Shown: positions 9,414 through 18,796, counted from the first letter of the stretch. The stretch is DNA of 64,000 bases from an uncultured Ferrovum sp. (GCA_903909215.1 CAIVUX010000024.1:27437-91436); one strand, 5' to 3'. Notes: a model not told the origin generated them from the sequence alone. Program-made: numbers and translations.

Positions 9414-9782
9414 ATGAAACTCATCAATCACACCCCCGATTTTGACTACGCCCTCACAGGCCATGGGCCGGGCTTTGTCATGCTCAACAAAGAGCGGGTG
9501 GAAGCCAGTTTGGTGGTGAGCCCCACTCAGATTTTGACCAGTTGGGCCAGTCATTTTGAAGCGTTAACAGAGGATGATTTTGCGCGGCTATTGGTGCTTA
9601 AACCAGAGTTAGTCCTATTGGGTACCGGCTCTGTCTTCCGCTTTCCTCGCCCCGCTCTAACCCGGCCTTTGGTAGAAGCCGGTATCGGCCTTGAGGTGAT
9701 GGACACGCAGGCTGCCTGTCGCACCTACAGTGTATTGGCCAGCGAAGGGCGCCACGTAGTGGCCGCCCTGATTATTCCCTAA
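9414..9782 (+). CDS. Mth938-like domain protein (DUF498 family)
   Basis: A 122-residue protein of the Mth938/Xcc1710-like fold, widespread in proteobacteria and of unknown biochemical role. The core LVLLGTGSVFRFPRP and the C-terminal GIGLEVMDTQAACRTYSVLASEGR are the family signatures. I chose ATG 9414 over the upstream 9333 because GGAG precedes it and the protein then starts MKLINHTPDFDYAL as in homologues. It is divergent from hom and convergent with the HDAC-like gene, whose stop codon overlaps its own. Confidence 0.85.
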   Translation: MKLINHTPDFDYALTGHGPGFVMLNKERVEASLVVSPTQILTSWASHFEALTEDDFARLLVLKPELVLLGTGSVFRFPRPALTRPLVEAGIGLEVMDTQAACRTYSVLASEGRHVVAALIIP

Positions 9783-10705
9783 AGCCCCATCAGTACGCGC
9801 AGATGTTCTGTGACACTGCGCCCCAAGGCGTCGGTGTTGTATCCGCCCTCCAAGGTAGACACCATACGACCCTCACAATGGCGTTCAGCCAAGGCCACCA
9901 TTTCCGCCGTTACCCAAGCATAATCTGCTTCCACCAAGCGCAAATGCGCAAGAGGGTCTTCGCGGTGCGCATCAAAACCCGCAGAGATCATTACCAGTTG
10001 CGGTTGAAACGCGTCAAAGGCGGGCAGGCAACGGGTAGCAATGGCTTCGCGAAACTCAGCGCCGCCACTCCCTGCGCTTAAGGGAATATTAATGATATGG
10101 TCGCTCACTGTGTCGGCCCCTTGATAGGGGTAGAAAGGGTGCTGAAATGTAGAGCAAAACAAAACGCGCTCATCGTTTTTGAAAATATCTTCAGTACCGT
10201 TTCCGTGATGCACGTCGAAGTCTAGGATGGCAATGCGCTCTAACCCATACTGCTCCATGGCATGCGCGGCCCCTACGGCGATGTTATTAAAAAAGCAAAA
10301 ACCCATGGGCCGATCATGCTCGGCGTGGTGCCCGGGTGGGCGCACTCCACAAAATGCATTCTTAGTCTGACCACGCATCACCAAATCTACTGCCATGACC
10401 ACGGCCCCCGCAGCCACTAGGGCAGCCGAGAGCGTGTTGGGGTTCATGGCCGTATCGGGATCTAAGTGAACAATGCCACGTTGAGGTGCGCTGGAAAAAA
10501 TGCGTTCCACATGGTGTTCTGAATGCACGCGCTCTAATTGCTTGCGGCTGGCCACTGGGGCATCCCTACAATCGAGATATTGCATTAAGCCTGCAGCAAT
10601 CAAGCGATCATTAATAGCGGCCAGGCGCTCAGGCGCCTCAGGGTGGAATTCACCCATATCATGTTTGAAACAATTTTGATGTGTAATAAAGGCTGTGTGG
10701 ATCAT
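9779..10705 (-). CDS. HDAC-like deacetylase (class II histone deacetylase family)
   Basis: Zn-dependent deacetylase or amidohydrolase of the arginase/deacetylase fold, 308 residues. Visible catalytic features: GVRPPGHHAEHDRPMGFCFFNN with the tandem His pair, the metal site DFDVHHGNGTEDIF, and SAGFDAHREDP with the second metal Asp. Bacterial members deacetylate acetylpolyamines, acetyl-lysine or related amides; the substrate here cannot be told. It is divergent from patZ, a protein acetyltransferase, across only 46 bases, so an acetylation/deacetylation pairing is plausible but inferred. The stop overlaps that of the convergent Mth938-like gene by 4 bases. Confidence 0.93.
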   Translation of the reverse strand: MIHTAFITHQNCFKHDMGEFHPEAPERLAAINDRLIAAGLMQYLDCRDAPVASRKQLERVHSEHHVERIFSSAPQRGIVHLDPDTAMNPNTLSAALVAAGAVVMAVDLVMRGQTKNAFCGVRPPGHHAEHDRPMGFCFFNNIAVGAAHAMEQYGLERIAILDFDVHHGNGTEDIFKNDERVLFCSTFQHPFYPYQGADTVSDHIINIPLSAGSGGAEFREAIATRCLPAFDAFQPQLVMISAGFDAHREDPLAHLRLVEADYAWVTAEMVALAERHCEGRMVSTLEGGYNTDALGRSVTEHLRVLMGL

Positions 10706-10751
10706 TTTGCCAGTGGTGCGTTGTCTTTTTTAGGTTCAAACTGAATAGATT

Positions 10752-13211
10752 ATGAAGCCCCATTATCTGACGCCTTTCTTTGCCCCGCAATCTATTGCCA
10801 TTGTAGGAGCCAGTGACAATCCGCATTCCGTAGGCGGGCAGGTGTTAAGCAACCTAAAAGCCAGTGGATTTCGCGGTACGCTCTACCCGGTTCACCTCGC
10901 TAACGAACAAGTTCAAGGACTCACGGCCTATCCTACCCTAGAAGCCATTGGCCAACCGGTAGATTTGGTCATGCTGGCCACTCCCGCCGCAGGAATCCCC
11001 GATTTAATCGACCAATGTGGGGCTTTGGGCTATCGTGCGGTCGTTGTGCTCTCCACCGGCTTTAGCGAGGCCGGTCTTGAGGGGGCGCAACTGGAAGCAG
11101 ACATGGTGGCGCGCGGTCGCCGTCATGGGGTGCGTATTTTGGGGCCCAATTGCTTAGGGATTATGCGCCCCGCCATTGGCCTCTCCCCTCCTTTTGTGAA
11201 AGCGGGCGGCGTGGCCCTGGTGTCACAATCCACGGCCCTATCCAGCGGCATTCTGGATTGGGCTTCGGGCAATGAGATTGGGCTCTCTACAGTGGTGTCT
11301 GTGGGCAACTCTGCTGATATCGACTTTTCTGAGATTGTTGATTTTTTAGTGTCCGATACCCAGACGCTCAGCATCTTGGTGTTCTTAGAGCGCGTAGAAA
11401 ATTCACGTACATTTATGAGTGCTTTGCGCGAAGCGGCTCGTGTAAAACCCGTGATTGTATTGAAAGCCGATCGGCGGGGCGGCCAATTGGTGCAAGAAGA
11501 AATTTCAGCTGCGAACGCAGATCAAAGCGATGCTATTTTTGATGCGGCCTTGCGTCGGGCTGGGGTGGTGCGGGTACGCACGCTGACGCAATTATTTTCA
11601 GCAGCCCGTGCCTGCGCGGTCCGCTTTCGCAAAAGCGGTCCTCGCTTAGCCATTATTTCCAATGGTGAAGGTCCGGGTGCATTGGCCGCGGATCAAGCAT
11701 CAGATGATCACATTCCCTTGGCTCAATTATCTGCCAACACTATTGCCGCACTCAATACAATCATGCCCGCAGGTTGGCAGGGAATGAACCCATTAGACGT
11801 GGGCAACGGTGCAGGTGCTGAGACTTACCGCAAGGTGGCGACGGCGGTACTGTCAGACCCCGCTGTGGACAGTTTATTGGTCATGTTGACTCCGCAAATC
11901 TATGCGCAGCCTACAGCTACTGCAGAGGCTATGGTGGAACTGACCAAGGTCACCGGGAAGCCCTTAATGGGTTGTTGGATGGGTGATCGCCAAGTGGTAC
12001 AAGGGCGCATCACCATGTCAGCCGCCCAATTACCCAATTTCCGCACACCTGAATCGGCGGTAGATGCCATCAGTTATGTCAGCGTGTATCACCGCAATCA
12101 ACAAATGTTGTTTCAAACGCCGCCGCCGGTGACCTATGAAAAACCACCACAACTCATCACAGCCAAAGAAGTTATTGCTCCGGCTTTAAAAAGCGGGCAA
12201 CTGCAGTTGGGCGATCGAGACGTAGAAAAGCTATTCTTCACCTTTCACATTCCCTACCGAGCGGGCGTTCCCTTACCACCTATTCTGGGGCGACAGCTAG
12301 AACGACGGGTCATTAAGATGGGGATGGTTCGCGATCAAGCTCTAGGGCCTTGCTTATTTATAGGCCCTGCAGGCATCGCCGCCGAACTACCCAAAGCCAT
12401 CGCCTACGCCCTGCCACCGTTAAACGCCTTTCTGGCCAATGAACTCATTGAGCGCAGTACAATCGCTCCATTATTGGCTCAACGCGGTGATGTTCGCGCC
12501 ATTGATCACGATGCGTTGGTCGCAGTATTGCTGCGTCTATCAGAAATGGCCTGCGAAATGCCCGAGGTGGCAGATGTGCAAATGGTGGTTCTGCTAACCC
12601 CCACAGAGCCGGTTGAGATTACCGAAGCTCAAATCACGCTCACCAATACCCCTATACCCAAGACCCGTTACGGCCATATGGCGGTGCATCCCTACCCTGC
12701 AGATTTGGTAAAGACCATCACCTTAGCTAACGGAACCGAAGTTATCCTGCGCCCCATTCGCCCAGAAGATGCAGTAATGGAACAAAATTTTGTTCGCGCA
12801 TTGTCAGAAGACAGTCGCTATTACCGTTTTATGGATGTATTGCGCGAATTACCGAAAGCCATGTTGGCGCGCTTCACGCAATTGGATTATCAGCGCGAAA
12901 TGGCTATTGTGGCCATAACCGGTCACGGTGAAGAAGAAAAACAAATTGGTGTGGCCCGTTACAACTCCAACCCAGATGGCGAATCCTGTGAATTTGCTTT
13001 GGTGATTGCCGATAACTGGCAAGGGCAGCGTTTGGGAAAAACCATGATGGGATATTTGATGCAGATTGCCAAAGACCGCGGTCTTAAAATGATGGAAGGT
13101 GAGGTGTTGGCTGCCAATTCCAACATGCTGCGCCTCATGGGTTCTTTGGGCTTTACCTCTAAGACCGCAGCAGAAGATCCAGCCATCCGTGAAGTGACTG
13201 CTATCTTATAA
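10752..13211 (+). CDS. PatZ-type protein lysine acetyltransferase with shortened ATP-grasp region
   Basis: GCN5-related acetyltransferase fused to an ADP-forming acyl-CoA synthetase scaffold, like E. coli PatZ (Pka), which acetylates acetyl-CoA synthetase. The 819 residues comprise a CoA-binding Rossmann domain (IAIVGASDNPHSVGG, residues 15-29), a succinyl-CoA ligase-like domain (about 150-460), a remnant ATP-grasp domain (about 480-625) and a C-terminal GNAT (about 665-815) with acetyl-CoA loop NWQGQRLGKTMM. The first half of the ATP-grasp domain, which in relatives carries the ALKI..HKSD.GGV ATP-binding segment, is absent. FHIPYRAGVPLPP passes almost directly into the distal part (GPCLFIGPAG). 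No Shine-Dalgarno is obvious before the ATG. Confidence 0.88.
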   Translation: MKPHYLTPFFAPQSIAIVGASDNPHSVGGQVLSNLKASGFRGTLYPVHLANEQVQGLTAYPTLEAIGQPVDLVMLATPAAGIPDLIDQCGALGYRAVVVLSTGFSEAGLEGAQLEADMVARGRRHGVRILGPNCLGIMRPAIGLSPPFVKAGGVALVSQSTALSSGILDWASGNEIGLSTVVSVGNSADIDFSEIVDFLVSDTQTLSILVFLERVENSRTFMSALREAARVKPVIVLKADRRGGQLVQEEISAANADQSDAIFDAALRRAGVVRVRTLTQLFSAARACAVRFRKSGPRLAIISNGEGPGALAADQASDDHIPLAQLSANTIAALNTIMPAGWQGMNPLDVGNGAGAETYRKVATAVLSDPAVDSLLVMLTPQIYAQPTATAEAMVELTKVTGKPLMGCWMGDRQVVQGRITMSAAQLPNFRTPESAVDAISYVSVYHRNQQMLFQTPPPVTYEKPPQLITAKEVIAPALKSGQLQLGDRDVEKLFFTFHIPYRAGVPLPPILGRQLERRVIKMGMVRDQALGPCLFIGPAGIAAELPKAIAYALPPLNAFLANELIERSTIAPLLAQRGDVRAIDHDALVAVLLRLSEMACEMPEVADVQMVVLLTPTEPVEITEAQITLTNTPIPKTRYGHMAVHPYPADLVKTITLANGTEVILRPIRPEDAVMEQNFVRALSEDSRYYRFMDVLRELPKAMLARFTQLDYQREMAIVAITGHGEEEKQIGVARYNSNPDGESCEFALVIADNWQGQRLGKTMMGYLMQIAKDRGLKMMEGEVLAANSNMLRLMGSLGFTSKTAAEDPAIREVTAIL

Positions 13212-13242
13212 AACTTTTAGACCCGCTGCGCAAAAGCGTCGT

Positions 13243-13836
13243 TTATGGTTTTAATGCCGGCATTACGGTACGCGGATCCACCGGCTTTCCCAGATGGCGA
13301 ATTTCAAAATGCAGCAAACCGGTGTCGCCTGAACCCATCTCAGCAATCTTTTCGCCACGAATAACTTCTTGCCCTTCTTTGACCAAAATTTTACTGTTGT
13401 TGGCATAGACACTTAAGTAGTTAGGTCCGTGCTTAATCACCACCATTTGGCCGTAGCTCTTTAAGCTGTCGCCCACGTATGTCACCACACCGGCCGCCGC
13501 TGCATGTACCGCTTCACCATTACCCCCTGAGAGCTCTACTCCTTTACCGGATACGGAGAACAAGGTGGGGTGCGGATGGGCCACAGGCCATACCCAATGA
13601 ATGGTTTCTTCAGTAGGAATTGCAGGTGCCTCGGGTTGTGGCGTGGCTGCCTTTGGCGCTGCCTCATTGGGCGGCACTGCAGTCGCGCCCGGCTTTACCT
13701 TGGCTGCAGCAGGTTTGGTCTCCGTGGGTTTGGTCTGATCAGAGCGATTGGAAATAGGAGCGGGCCGCGTGGCGGCACAACTGGCCAGTAACACCATAGT
13801 GCAGAGCCATAACAAACGTTGCAAAAATGAATTCAT
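13243..13836 (-). CDS. nlpD: NlpD-like lipoprotein with degenerate M23 (LytM) domain, no LysM
   Basis: Envelope lipoprotein related to NlpD, which activates the amidase AmiC during cell separation. A signal peptide ends in lipobox LASC at about residue 20. A Pro/Ala/Lys-rich linker follows (25-80), then a LytM domain (about 83-195). The usual LysM domain is missing, making it 197 residues against about 380 in E. coli. Catalytic Zn ligands are incomplete: the HxxxD position reads KGVELSGG. The late [13 protein letters not shown] is retained. This is as in other non-enzymatic activators. It overlaps pcm by 4 bases in surE-pcm-nlpD; the rpoS gene that often follows is absent (convergent patZ instead). 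Confidence 0.85.
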   Translation of the reverse strand: MNSFLQRLLWLCTMVLLASCAATRPAPISNRSDQTKPTETKPAAAKVKPGATAVPPNEAAPKAATPQPEAPAIPTEETIHWVWPVAHPHPTLFSVSGKGVELSGGNGEAVHAAAAGVVTYVGDSLKSYGQMVVIKHGPNYLSVYANNSKILVKEGQEVIRGEKIAEMGSGDTGLLHFEIRHLGKPVDPRTVMPALKP

Positions 13837-14489
13837 GCCGTGCTTTCCTTCAGCGGAACAAACTTAACGTCTTCTATGACGGTTTCGCGCCACGCCCCAT
13901 CCACACGTTCTACCACCAGCAATTGTTGGCGCGTGACCCCAACCGGGATAACCAATCGTCCTTCAGGAGTTAATTGCTCTAGCAAAGCGATGGGAATTTG
14001 TGGCGCAGCAGCGGCCACCACAATGGCGTCAAAGGGGGCGGCCTCGGGCAGCCCCAATCCACCATCCGTATGCTTGAGGCGTAAATTTTGAATGCGCATG
14101 GGCCATAACCGTGCGCGGGTTTTTTCTAATAACTGCCCCAAGCGCTCCACTGAATACACTTCTTTGGCCACACGTGCCAATACAGCGGCTTGATAGCCGC
14201 AACCGGTACCCACTTCTAAAACCTTTCCCAAGGGTTTTCCATGACGCAGCAATTCAATCATGCGCGCCACAATATAAGGCGCTGAAATGGTTTGGCCAAA
14301 ACCAATGGGCAGCGCTGTTTCTTCGTAGGCGCGGCTGGCAATAGCCTCATCCACAAAGGCATGGCGATGCACAGTCCCCATGGCGGCAAGCACCACCTCA
14401 TCCTTAATACCATTGGAGCGCAAATGGTCCACCATGCGCGCGCGCGTGCGATCGGAGGTCATGCCTGTTCCGGAAAGTGCTAAAGCCAT
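13833..14489 (-). CDS. pcm: Protein-L-isoaspartate O-methyltransferase
   Basis: SAM-dependent repair enzyme that methylates isoaspartyl residues in damaged proteins, in the cytoplasm. The 218-residue length is usual. Seen are the SAM motif [17 protein letters not shown], the [17 protein letters not shown] active-site strand and the C-terminal FVPL motif (KFVPLKEST). It is the middle gene of surE-pcm-nlpD, with a 2-base gap after surE and a 4-base overlap with nlpD. Confidence 0.96.
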   Translation of the reverse strand: MALALSGTGMTSDRTRARMVDHLRSNGIKDEVVLAAMGTVHRHAFVDEAIASRAYEETALPIGFGQTISAPYIVARMIELLRHGKPLGKVLEVGTGCGYQAAVLARVAKEVYSVERLGQLLEKTRARLWPMRIQNLRLKHTDGGLGLPEAAPFDAIVVAAAAPQIPIALLEQLTPEGRLVIPVGVTRQQLLVVERVDGAWRETVIEDVKFVPLKESTA

Positions 14490-14491
14490 TT

Positions 14492-15235
14492 TTAATCAGC
14501 CAGCCAATGCGACACAACATCCAACTGTTGGTAGTGGGTAAGATCCACTTGAAGCGGGGTAATAGAGACAAAGCCTGTGGCGACCGCACCAAAATCAGTG
14601 CCCTCGCCTGCATCAGCAGCAGGGCCTGCGGCACCCACCCAGTACACGGTTTCGCCACGTGGATTAATGGTTTTAATAACCGGCTCTGCCTTATGGCGAC
14701 GCCCCAAACGGGTCACCTTCATACCTTTCAATGCGCCCTGTGGTACATCAGGCACGTTCACATTTAATAAGGTGGCTTGTTTAAGCGGGTTTTTCTGTAT
14801 GCGACGCACCAAAGTGGCCACAACCTCAGCAGCGGTTTCAAAATGATGGCTGTCTCGTGTTACCAAAGACACGGCAATGGAAGGAATGCCCAACAGATAA
14901 CCTTCGGTGGCAGCAGCAACCGTGCCTGAGTAAATGGTGTCATCGCCCATATTGGCCCCATGGTTAATGCCTGAAACAATAATGTCTGGTGAAACGTCTA
15001 ATAAGCCTGTTACAGCCATATGCACGCAGTCGGTGGGGGTGCCATTAACACGGTAAAACCCATTGGGTGCACGACGGACCATCAAGGGCCGGTCCAGTGT
15101 CAACGAATTACTGGCACCGCTGCGCTCAGCATCGGGGGCCACCACAGTCACGGTTCCAAGCGCCGACAACACCTCGGCCAATACAGTCAAACCCTGAGAA
15201 AAATAACCATCATCATTGCTTAATAAAATATGCAT
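14492..15235 (-). CDS. surE: 5'-nucleotidase SurE
   Basis: Metal-dependent survival protein with nucleoside monophosphate and polyphosphate phosphatase activity. The 247-residue protein shows the N-terminal [13 protein letters not shown] metal-binding DD motif (residues 4-16), the RSGASNSLT loop and the [19 protein letters not shown] signature. It starts 16 bases after lpdA and runs into pcm, so aceF-lpdA-surE-pcm-nlpD appear as one transcription unit by spacing. Confidence 0.96.
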   Translation of the reverse strand: MHILLSNDDGYFSQGLTVLAEVLSALGTVTVVAPDAERSGASNSLTLDRPLMVRRAPNGFYRVNGTPTDCVHMAVTGLLDVSPDIIVSGINHGANMGDDTIYSGTVAAATEGYLLGIPSIAVSLVTRDSHHFETAAEVVATLVRRIQKNPLKQATLLNVNVPDVPQGALKGMKVTRLGRRHKAEPVIKTINPRGETVYWVGAAGPAADAGEGTDFGAVATGFVSITPLQVDLTHYQQLDVVSHWLAD

Positions 15236-15250
15236 TACACGCTCAATTAT

Positions 15251-16678
15251 TTATTTTTTAGGGGGAAGGTCTGTGCACACACCCTCATACAATTCAGCCG
15301 CCATACCAATGGATTCGCCCAAGGTGGGGTGTGGGTGAATGGTCTTGCCAATATCGCCAGCCTCACACCCCATCTCAATGGCCAAACATATTTCGCTGAT
15401 AAGGTCCCCTGCATGCGTTCCCACGATGCCGCCGCCAATCACGCGGTGCGTTTCTTCGTCGAACAGTAGTTTGGTGAAGCCTTCATCCCGACCGTTGGCA
15501 ATGGCACGCCCAGATGCCGCCCAAGGAAACACGGCCTTGCCATAACGCAGGCCTTGCGCGCGTGCTTCATCTTCCGTAACTCCCGCCCAAGCCACCTCAG
15601 GATCTGTGTAAGCCACGGATGGAATTTGGCGAGCATCCATAAATCTGCGCCGGCCTTCCACTGCTTCAGCGGCTACATGCCCTTCGTGAACCGCCTTATG
15701 GGCCAACATGGGCTGACCAACGATATCGCCGATGGCATAAATGTGCGGCACGTTGGTGCGCTGTTGGCGGTCTACGGCAATAAATCCTCGCTCATCCACT
15801 GCAACACCCGCCAGCTCAGCACTGATATGTTGTCCATTGGGACGGCGACCCACGGCCACCAGTACCAAGTCATAACGTTCGGGGGCTGCGGGGGCCTGTT
15901 CGCCAGCAAAGGAAACGTAGACGCCATCTGGCCGGGCTTCTGCTGCAACCGTTTTGGTTTTTAACATGACCTTGTTAAAGCGCTTAGCGTTCTTCTTTTC
16001 CCATACCTTTACCAAGTCACGATCGGCCCCAGCCATGAGACCATCCATCATCTCCACCACATCAATTTTAGCCCCCAGGGTGGAATAGACTGTGGCCATC
16101 TCCAGGCCAATAATCCCGCCGCCGATCACCAACATGCGCCCAGGCATTTGCGGTAACTCCAATGCGCCCGTGGAATCCACTACGCGCGGATCATCAGGCA
16201 TAAACGGCAGCTTCACCGCTTGCGAGCCCGCGGCAATAATAGCTTTGGCAAATTGAATGGCTTGATTTTTTCCATCAGGCAACGTCACCTCCATGTGATG
16301 GGGGTCGATAAAACGACCGCTGCCCTGCACTACAGTCACTTTTCGACCCTTGGCCATCATGGCCAAGCCGCCGGTGAGCTTGCTGACCACCTGGGTTTTC
16401 CACCCCCGCAGTTTGTCTAAATCAATTTGGGGGGCACTAAAACTTACGCCATGAGCGGCTAATGCTTGCGCTTCTTCTGTTACCCCCGCCACATGCAGCA
16501 ATGCTTTAGAAGGAATGCAGCCCACATTTAGACACACACCACCTAAGGTGGGATAGCGTTCCACCAAGATGACTTTCATGCCCAAATCGGCTGCACGAAA
16601 CGCCGCTGAATAACCACCCGGACCGGCACCCAACACCAGCACGTCACATTCAAGCAAAAGATTGTCGGACATGGCCAT
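15251..16678 (-). CDS. lpdA: Dihydrolipoyl dehydrogenase (E3)
   Basis: FAD flavoprotein that reoxidises dihydrolipoamide with NAD+ for the pyruvate dehydrogenase complex. The 475 residues lack an N-terminal lipoyl domain. Seen are the FAD loop VLGAGPGGYSAAFRAADLG, the redox disulfide GGVCLNVGCIPSKALLHV, the NAD loop VIGGGIIGLEMA and the C-terminal catalytic HPHPTLGE. It starts 5 bases after aceF, so it is the E3 partner of that E2. Confidence 0.97.
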   Translation of the reverse strand: MAMSDNLLLECDVLVLGAGPGGYSAAFRAADLGMKVILVERYPTLGGVCLNVGCIPSKALLHVAGVTEEAQALAAHGVSFSAPQIDLDKLRGWKTQVVSKLTGGLAMMAKGRKVTVVQGSGRFIDPHHMEVTLPDGKNQAIQFAKAIIAAGSQAVKLPFMPDDPRVVDSTGALELPQMPGRMLVIGGGIIGLEMATVYSTLGAKIDVVEMMDGLMAGADRDLVKVWEKKNAKRFNKVMLKTKTVAAEARPDGVYVSFAGEQAPAAPERYDLVLVAVGRRPNGQHISAELAGVAVDERGFIAVDRQQRTNVPHIYAIGDIVGQPMLAHKAVHEGHVAAEAVEGRRRFMDARQIPSVAYTDPEVAWAGVTEDEARAQGLRYGKAVFPWAASGRAIANGRDEGFTKLLFDEETHRVIGGGIVGTHAGDLISEICLAIEMGCEAGDIGKTIHPHPTLGESIGMAAELYEGVCTDLPPKK

Positions 16679-16683
16679 AATCC

Positions 16684-18045
16684 TTAAAGGGTTGCGCGGC
16701 GCATATCCGCCAAAAGGCCCACCAAGTAAGTGTTGAAGCGCGCCGCTGAGGCGCCATCAATCACGCGATGGTCGTAGGAAAGGGAGAGCGGCGCCACCAA
16801 ACGTGGCACAAAGGCGTTGTCTCGCCATACCGGTCGAATAGTGGAGCGGCAGACGCCCAAAATAGCCACTTCAGGGGCGTTAATAATGGGCGTGAAATAG
16901 GTGCCGCCAATGCCTCCCAGGCTTGAAATAGAAAATGTGCCGCCTGTCATATCAGCAGGCCCCAATTTGCCATCGCGCGCTTTCGCAGCAAAAGCAGAGG
17001 CTTCAGCCGCAATTTGCATCACCCCTTTCTTATCAGCATCCTTAATCACCGGCACCACCAACCCATTGGGGGTGTCCGCTGCAAAGCCAATGTTGTAATA
17101 ACGCTTTAAGATTAAATTGTCACCATCGAGAGAAGCATTAAGCTCGGGGAATTTTTTAAGTGCGTTGCAGACCGCTTTAATCAAGAAGGCCAATAACGTG
17201 ACCTTCACGCCGGACTTGGCGTTTTCTTGATTGAGTTGTAAGCGAAATGATTCCAGCTCGGTAATATCCGCATCATCATTGTTGGTGACGTGGGGGATCA
17301 TTACCCAGTTGCGATGTAAATTAGCGCCCGACATTTTCTTAATGCGACTCAGCGGCAGCGCTTCAATGGGGCCGTATTTGGCAAAGTCTACCTGCGGCCA
17401 AGGCAGCAGGCCCAAACCAATTCCTGCAGCGGCCCCTCCCGGCGCTGAAGCCGCACTTTGCAGTACAGATTTCACAAAAGCCTGTACATCTTCGCGCAGA
17501 ATGCGGCCCTTGGGCGCACTGCCCTTCACCTTGCTTAAATCCACACCCAGCTCGCGCGCAAACTGTCGAATAACGGGGCTGGCATGGGCCAAAACAAAGG
17601 ATTCTTGGTCCACCGGTGCGGTAGGTGGGTTGGTGGGGTTAATGGCCGCGCGTCCCGGTTGATTGGGGACCGCTGTTTCGGCCGCGTCCAATTGCGCTGT
17701 TGTCAGCGCAGCGGGGGCAATTGGCGGCGCAGTGGATGCGCTTGCCGCTGGGGCAAAATGAGTTGCCGGGCTTGCGGCCACTGCAGCAGTAGCGGGCTTG
17801 GCGGCCTCAGTATGGGCTTCCAATATCAAAATAATGGAGCCTTCCGACACCTTGTCGCCCAATTTCACTTTTAATTCTTTCACCACCCCGGCAGAAGGTG
17901 CGGGCACTTCCATGGTGGCTTTGTCGGATTCAAGCGTCACCAGCGCATCTTCTGCGCGAACGGTATCGCCCACCTTAACCAGTATTTCGATTACGGGGAT
18001 ATTGGTGAAGTCACCTATATCCGGTACCTTAACTTCGATGGCCAT
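16684..18045 (-). CDS. aceF: Dihydrolipoamide acetyltransferase (E2) of pyruvate dehydrogenase
   Basis: Core acyltransferase of the pyruvate dehydrogenase complex. The 453-residue protein has one lipoyl domain (1-75; lipoylated Lys in LESDKATMEVP), an Ala/Pro/Thr linker (80-150), a peripheral-subunit-binding domain (SPVIRQFARELGVDLSKVKG, about 155-190) and the catalytic domain with HRVIDGASAARF near the C-terminus. A single lipoyl domain is fewer than in some relatives. The expected E1 gene aceE is not upstream: the next gene, tlpA, diverges. E1 is therefore encoded outside the window. The identity as PDH rather than oxoglutarate E2 rests on sequence resemblance. Confidence 0.93.
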   Translation of the reverse strand: MAIEVKVPDIGDFTNIPVIEILVKVGDTVRAEDALVTLESDKATMEVPAPSAGVVKELKVKLGDKVSEGSIILILEAHTEAAKPATAAVAASPATHFAPAASASTAPPIAPAALTTAQLDAAETAVPNQPGRAAINPTNPPTAPVDQESFVLAHASPVIRQFARELGVDLSKVKGSAPKGRILREDVQAFVKSVLQSAASAPGGAAAGIGLGLLPWPQVDFAKYGPIEALPLSRIKKMSGANLHRNWVMIPHVTNNDDADITELESFRLQLNQENAKSGVKVTLLAFLIKAVCNALKKFPELNASLDGDNLILKRYYNIGFAADTPNGLVVPVIKDADKKGVMQIAAEASAFAAKARDGKLGPADMTGGTFSISSLGGIGGTYFTPIINAPEVAILGVCRSTIRPVWRDNAFVPRLVAPLSLSYDHRVIDGASAARFNTYLVGLLADMRRATL

Positions 18046-18200
18046 ACGATAATCCCCTTGTAGGAGGTGCGAGTCGCTTTAGTGTTATGTGGGATTCATA
18101 CTCTATCAGGATCGATCCGACAGAAACAAAATCCGGCCATTCATTTTAACATGGCCAACCCCCGCTATACTGTGGTTTTTATCCCCCTGCGGAGCCCGTC

Positions 18201-18761
18201 TTGCCTTCAAAACAGAGCGTCCTGCGCTTATTGGTCCTGACCGCCCTGATAGCCTTGTTGGTGCAGAGCGTTGTTTCTACACCCAGCCTGCGGTTTTGGG
18301 AAAAACAAGTCCCCCAGAGCACCCCACAGGCCCACGCCGCGCATCCCCTGCTGTCCATTGCCTTACCAGACTTAGCGCAACAACCGCAAACCCTAGCGCA
18401 ATGGTCGGGCCATGTGTTGGTCCTAAATTTTTGGGCCACATGGTGCGGGCCATGTAAAGATGAAATGCCCATGTTGGATGCCCTACAAAAGGAATGGGCC
18501 CCCAAAGGGGTACAGTTTGTGGGGATTGGCATTGATGAAGCAGAAAATATGCAAACCTGGTTAAAAAAGCGTCCCATGCATTACCCACAATGGGTGGGCA
18601 ACGACCAAACGCTGATGTTGACAGCCCCGTACGGCAATACCACGCAAGGCATACCTTTCACGGCCGTTTTTTCGGCACAGGGTGATTTGGTGGCTGAAAA
18701 GCTAGGAGCCCTTACAGAGAAGGAACTGAGTGGGATTATTGCGAATGCACTGAAATTGTGA
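18201..18761 (+). CDS. TlpA-like thiol-disulfide oxidoreductase, membrane-anchored
   Basis: Periplasmic thioredoxin-fold protein, 186 residues, with an N-terminal hydrophobic anchor (about residues 8-26) and a thioredoxin/AhpC-type domain whose active site is WATWCGPCKDEMP (CxxC near residue 80). Such proteins reduce disulfides in the periplasm, often for cytochrome maturation. The start is TTG, chosen because GGAG lies 6 bases before it and the signal anchor begins there. A TATACT at 18166-18171 could be its -10. A palindromic element follows the stop by 3 bases. Confidence 0.88.
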   Translation: MPSKQSVLRLLVLTALIALLVQSVVSTPSLRFWEKQVPQSTPQAHAAHPLLSIALPDLAQQPQTLAQWSGHVLVLNFWATWCGPCKDEMPMLDALQKEWAPKGVQFVGIGIDEAENMQTWLKKRPMHYPQWVGNDQTLMLTAPYGNTTQGIPFTAVFSAQGDLVAEKLGALTEKELSGIIANALKL

Positions 18762-18764
18762 AAT

Positions 18765-18796
18765 AGGGGTCAGACCCCCCCAGGGGTCTGACCCCT
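18765..18796. repeat. Palindromic GGGGTC-A/T-GACCCC element, inverted pair
   Basis: Units 18766-18778 (central A) and 18783-18795 (central T) with spacer CCCA form a 14- to 15-bp-arm hairpin. It lies 3 bases after the tlpA stop and 16 bases before the 3' end of the convergent tRNA-Pro gene. There is no T-run on the 3' side in either direction. Confidence 0.85.

Noticed and set aside
10725..10751. TTGTCT-17-ATAGAT as a promoter for patZ
   Set aside because: The -10 would end one base before the ATG, putting the transcript start inside the coding region.
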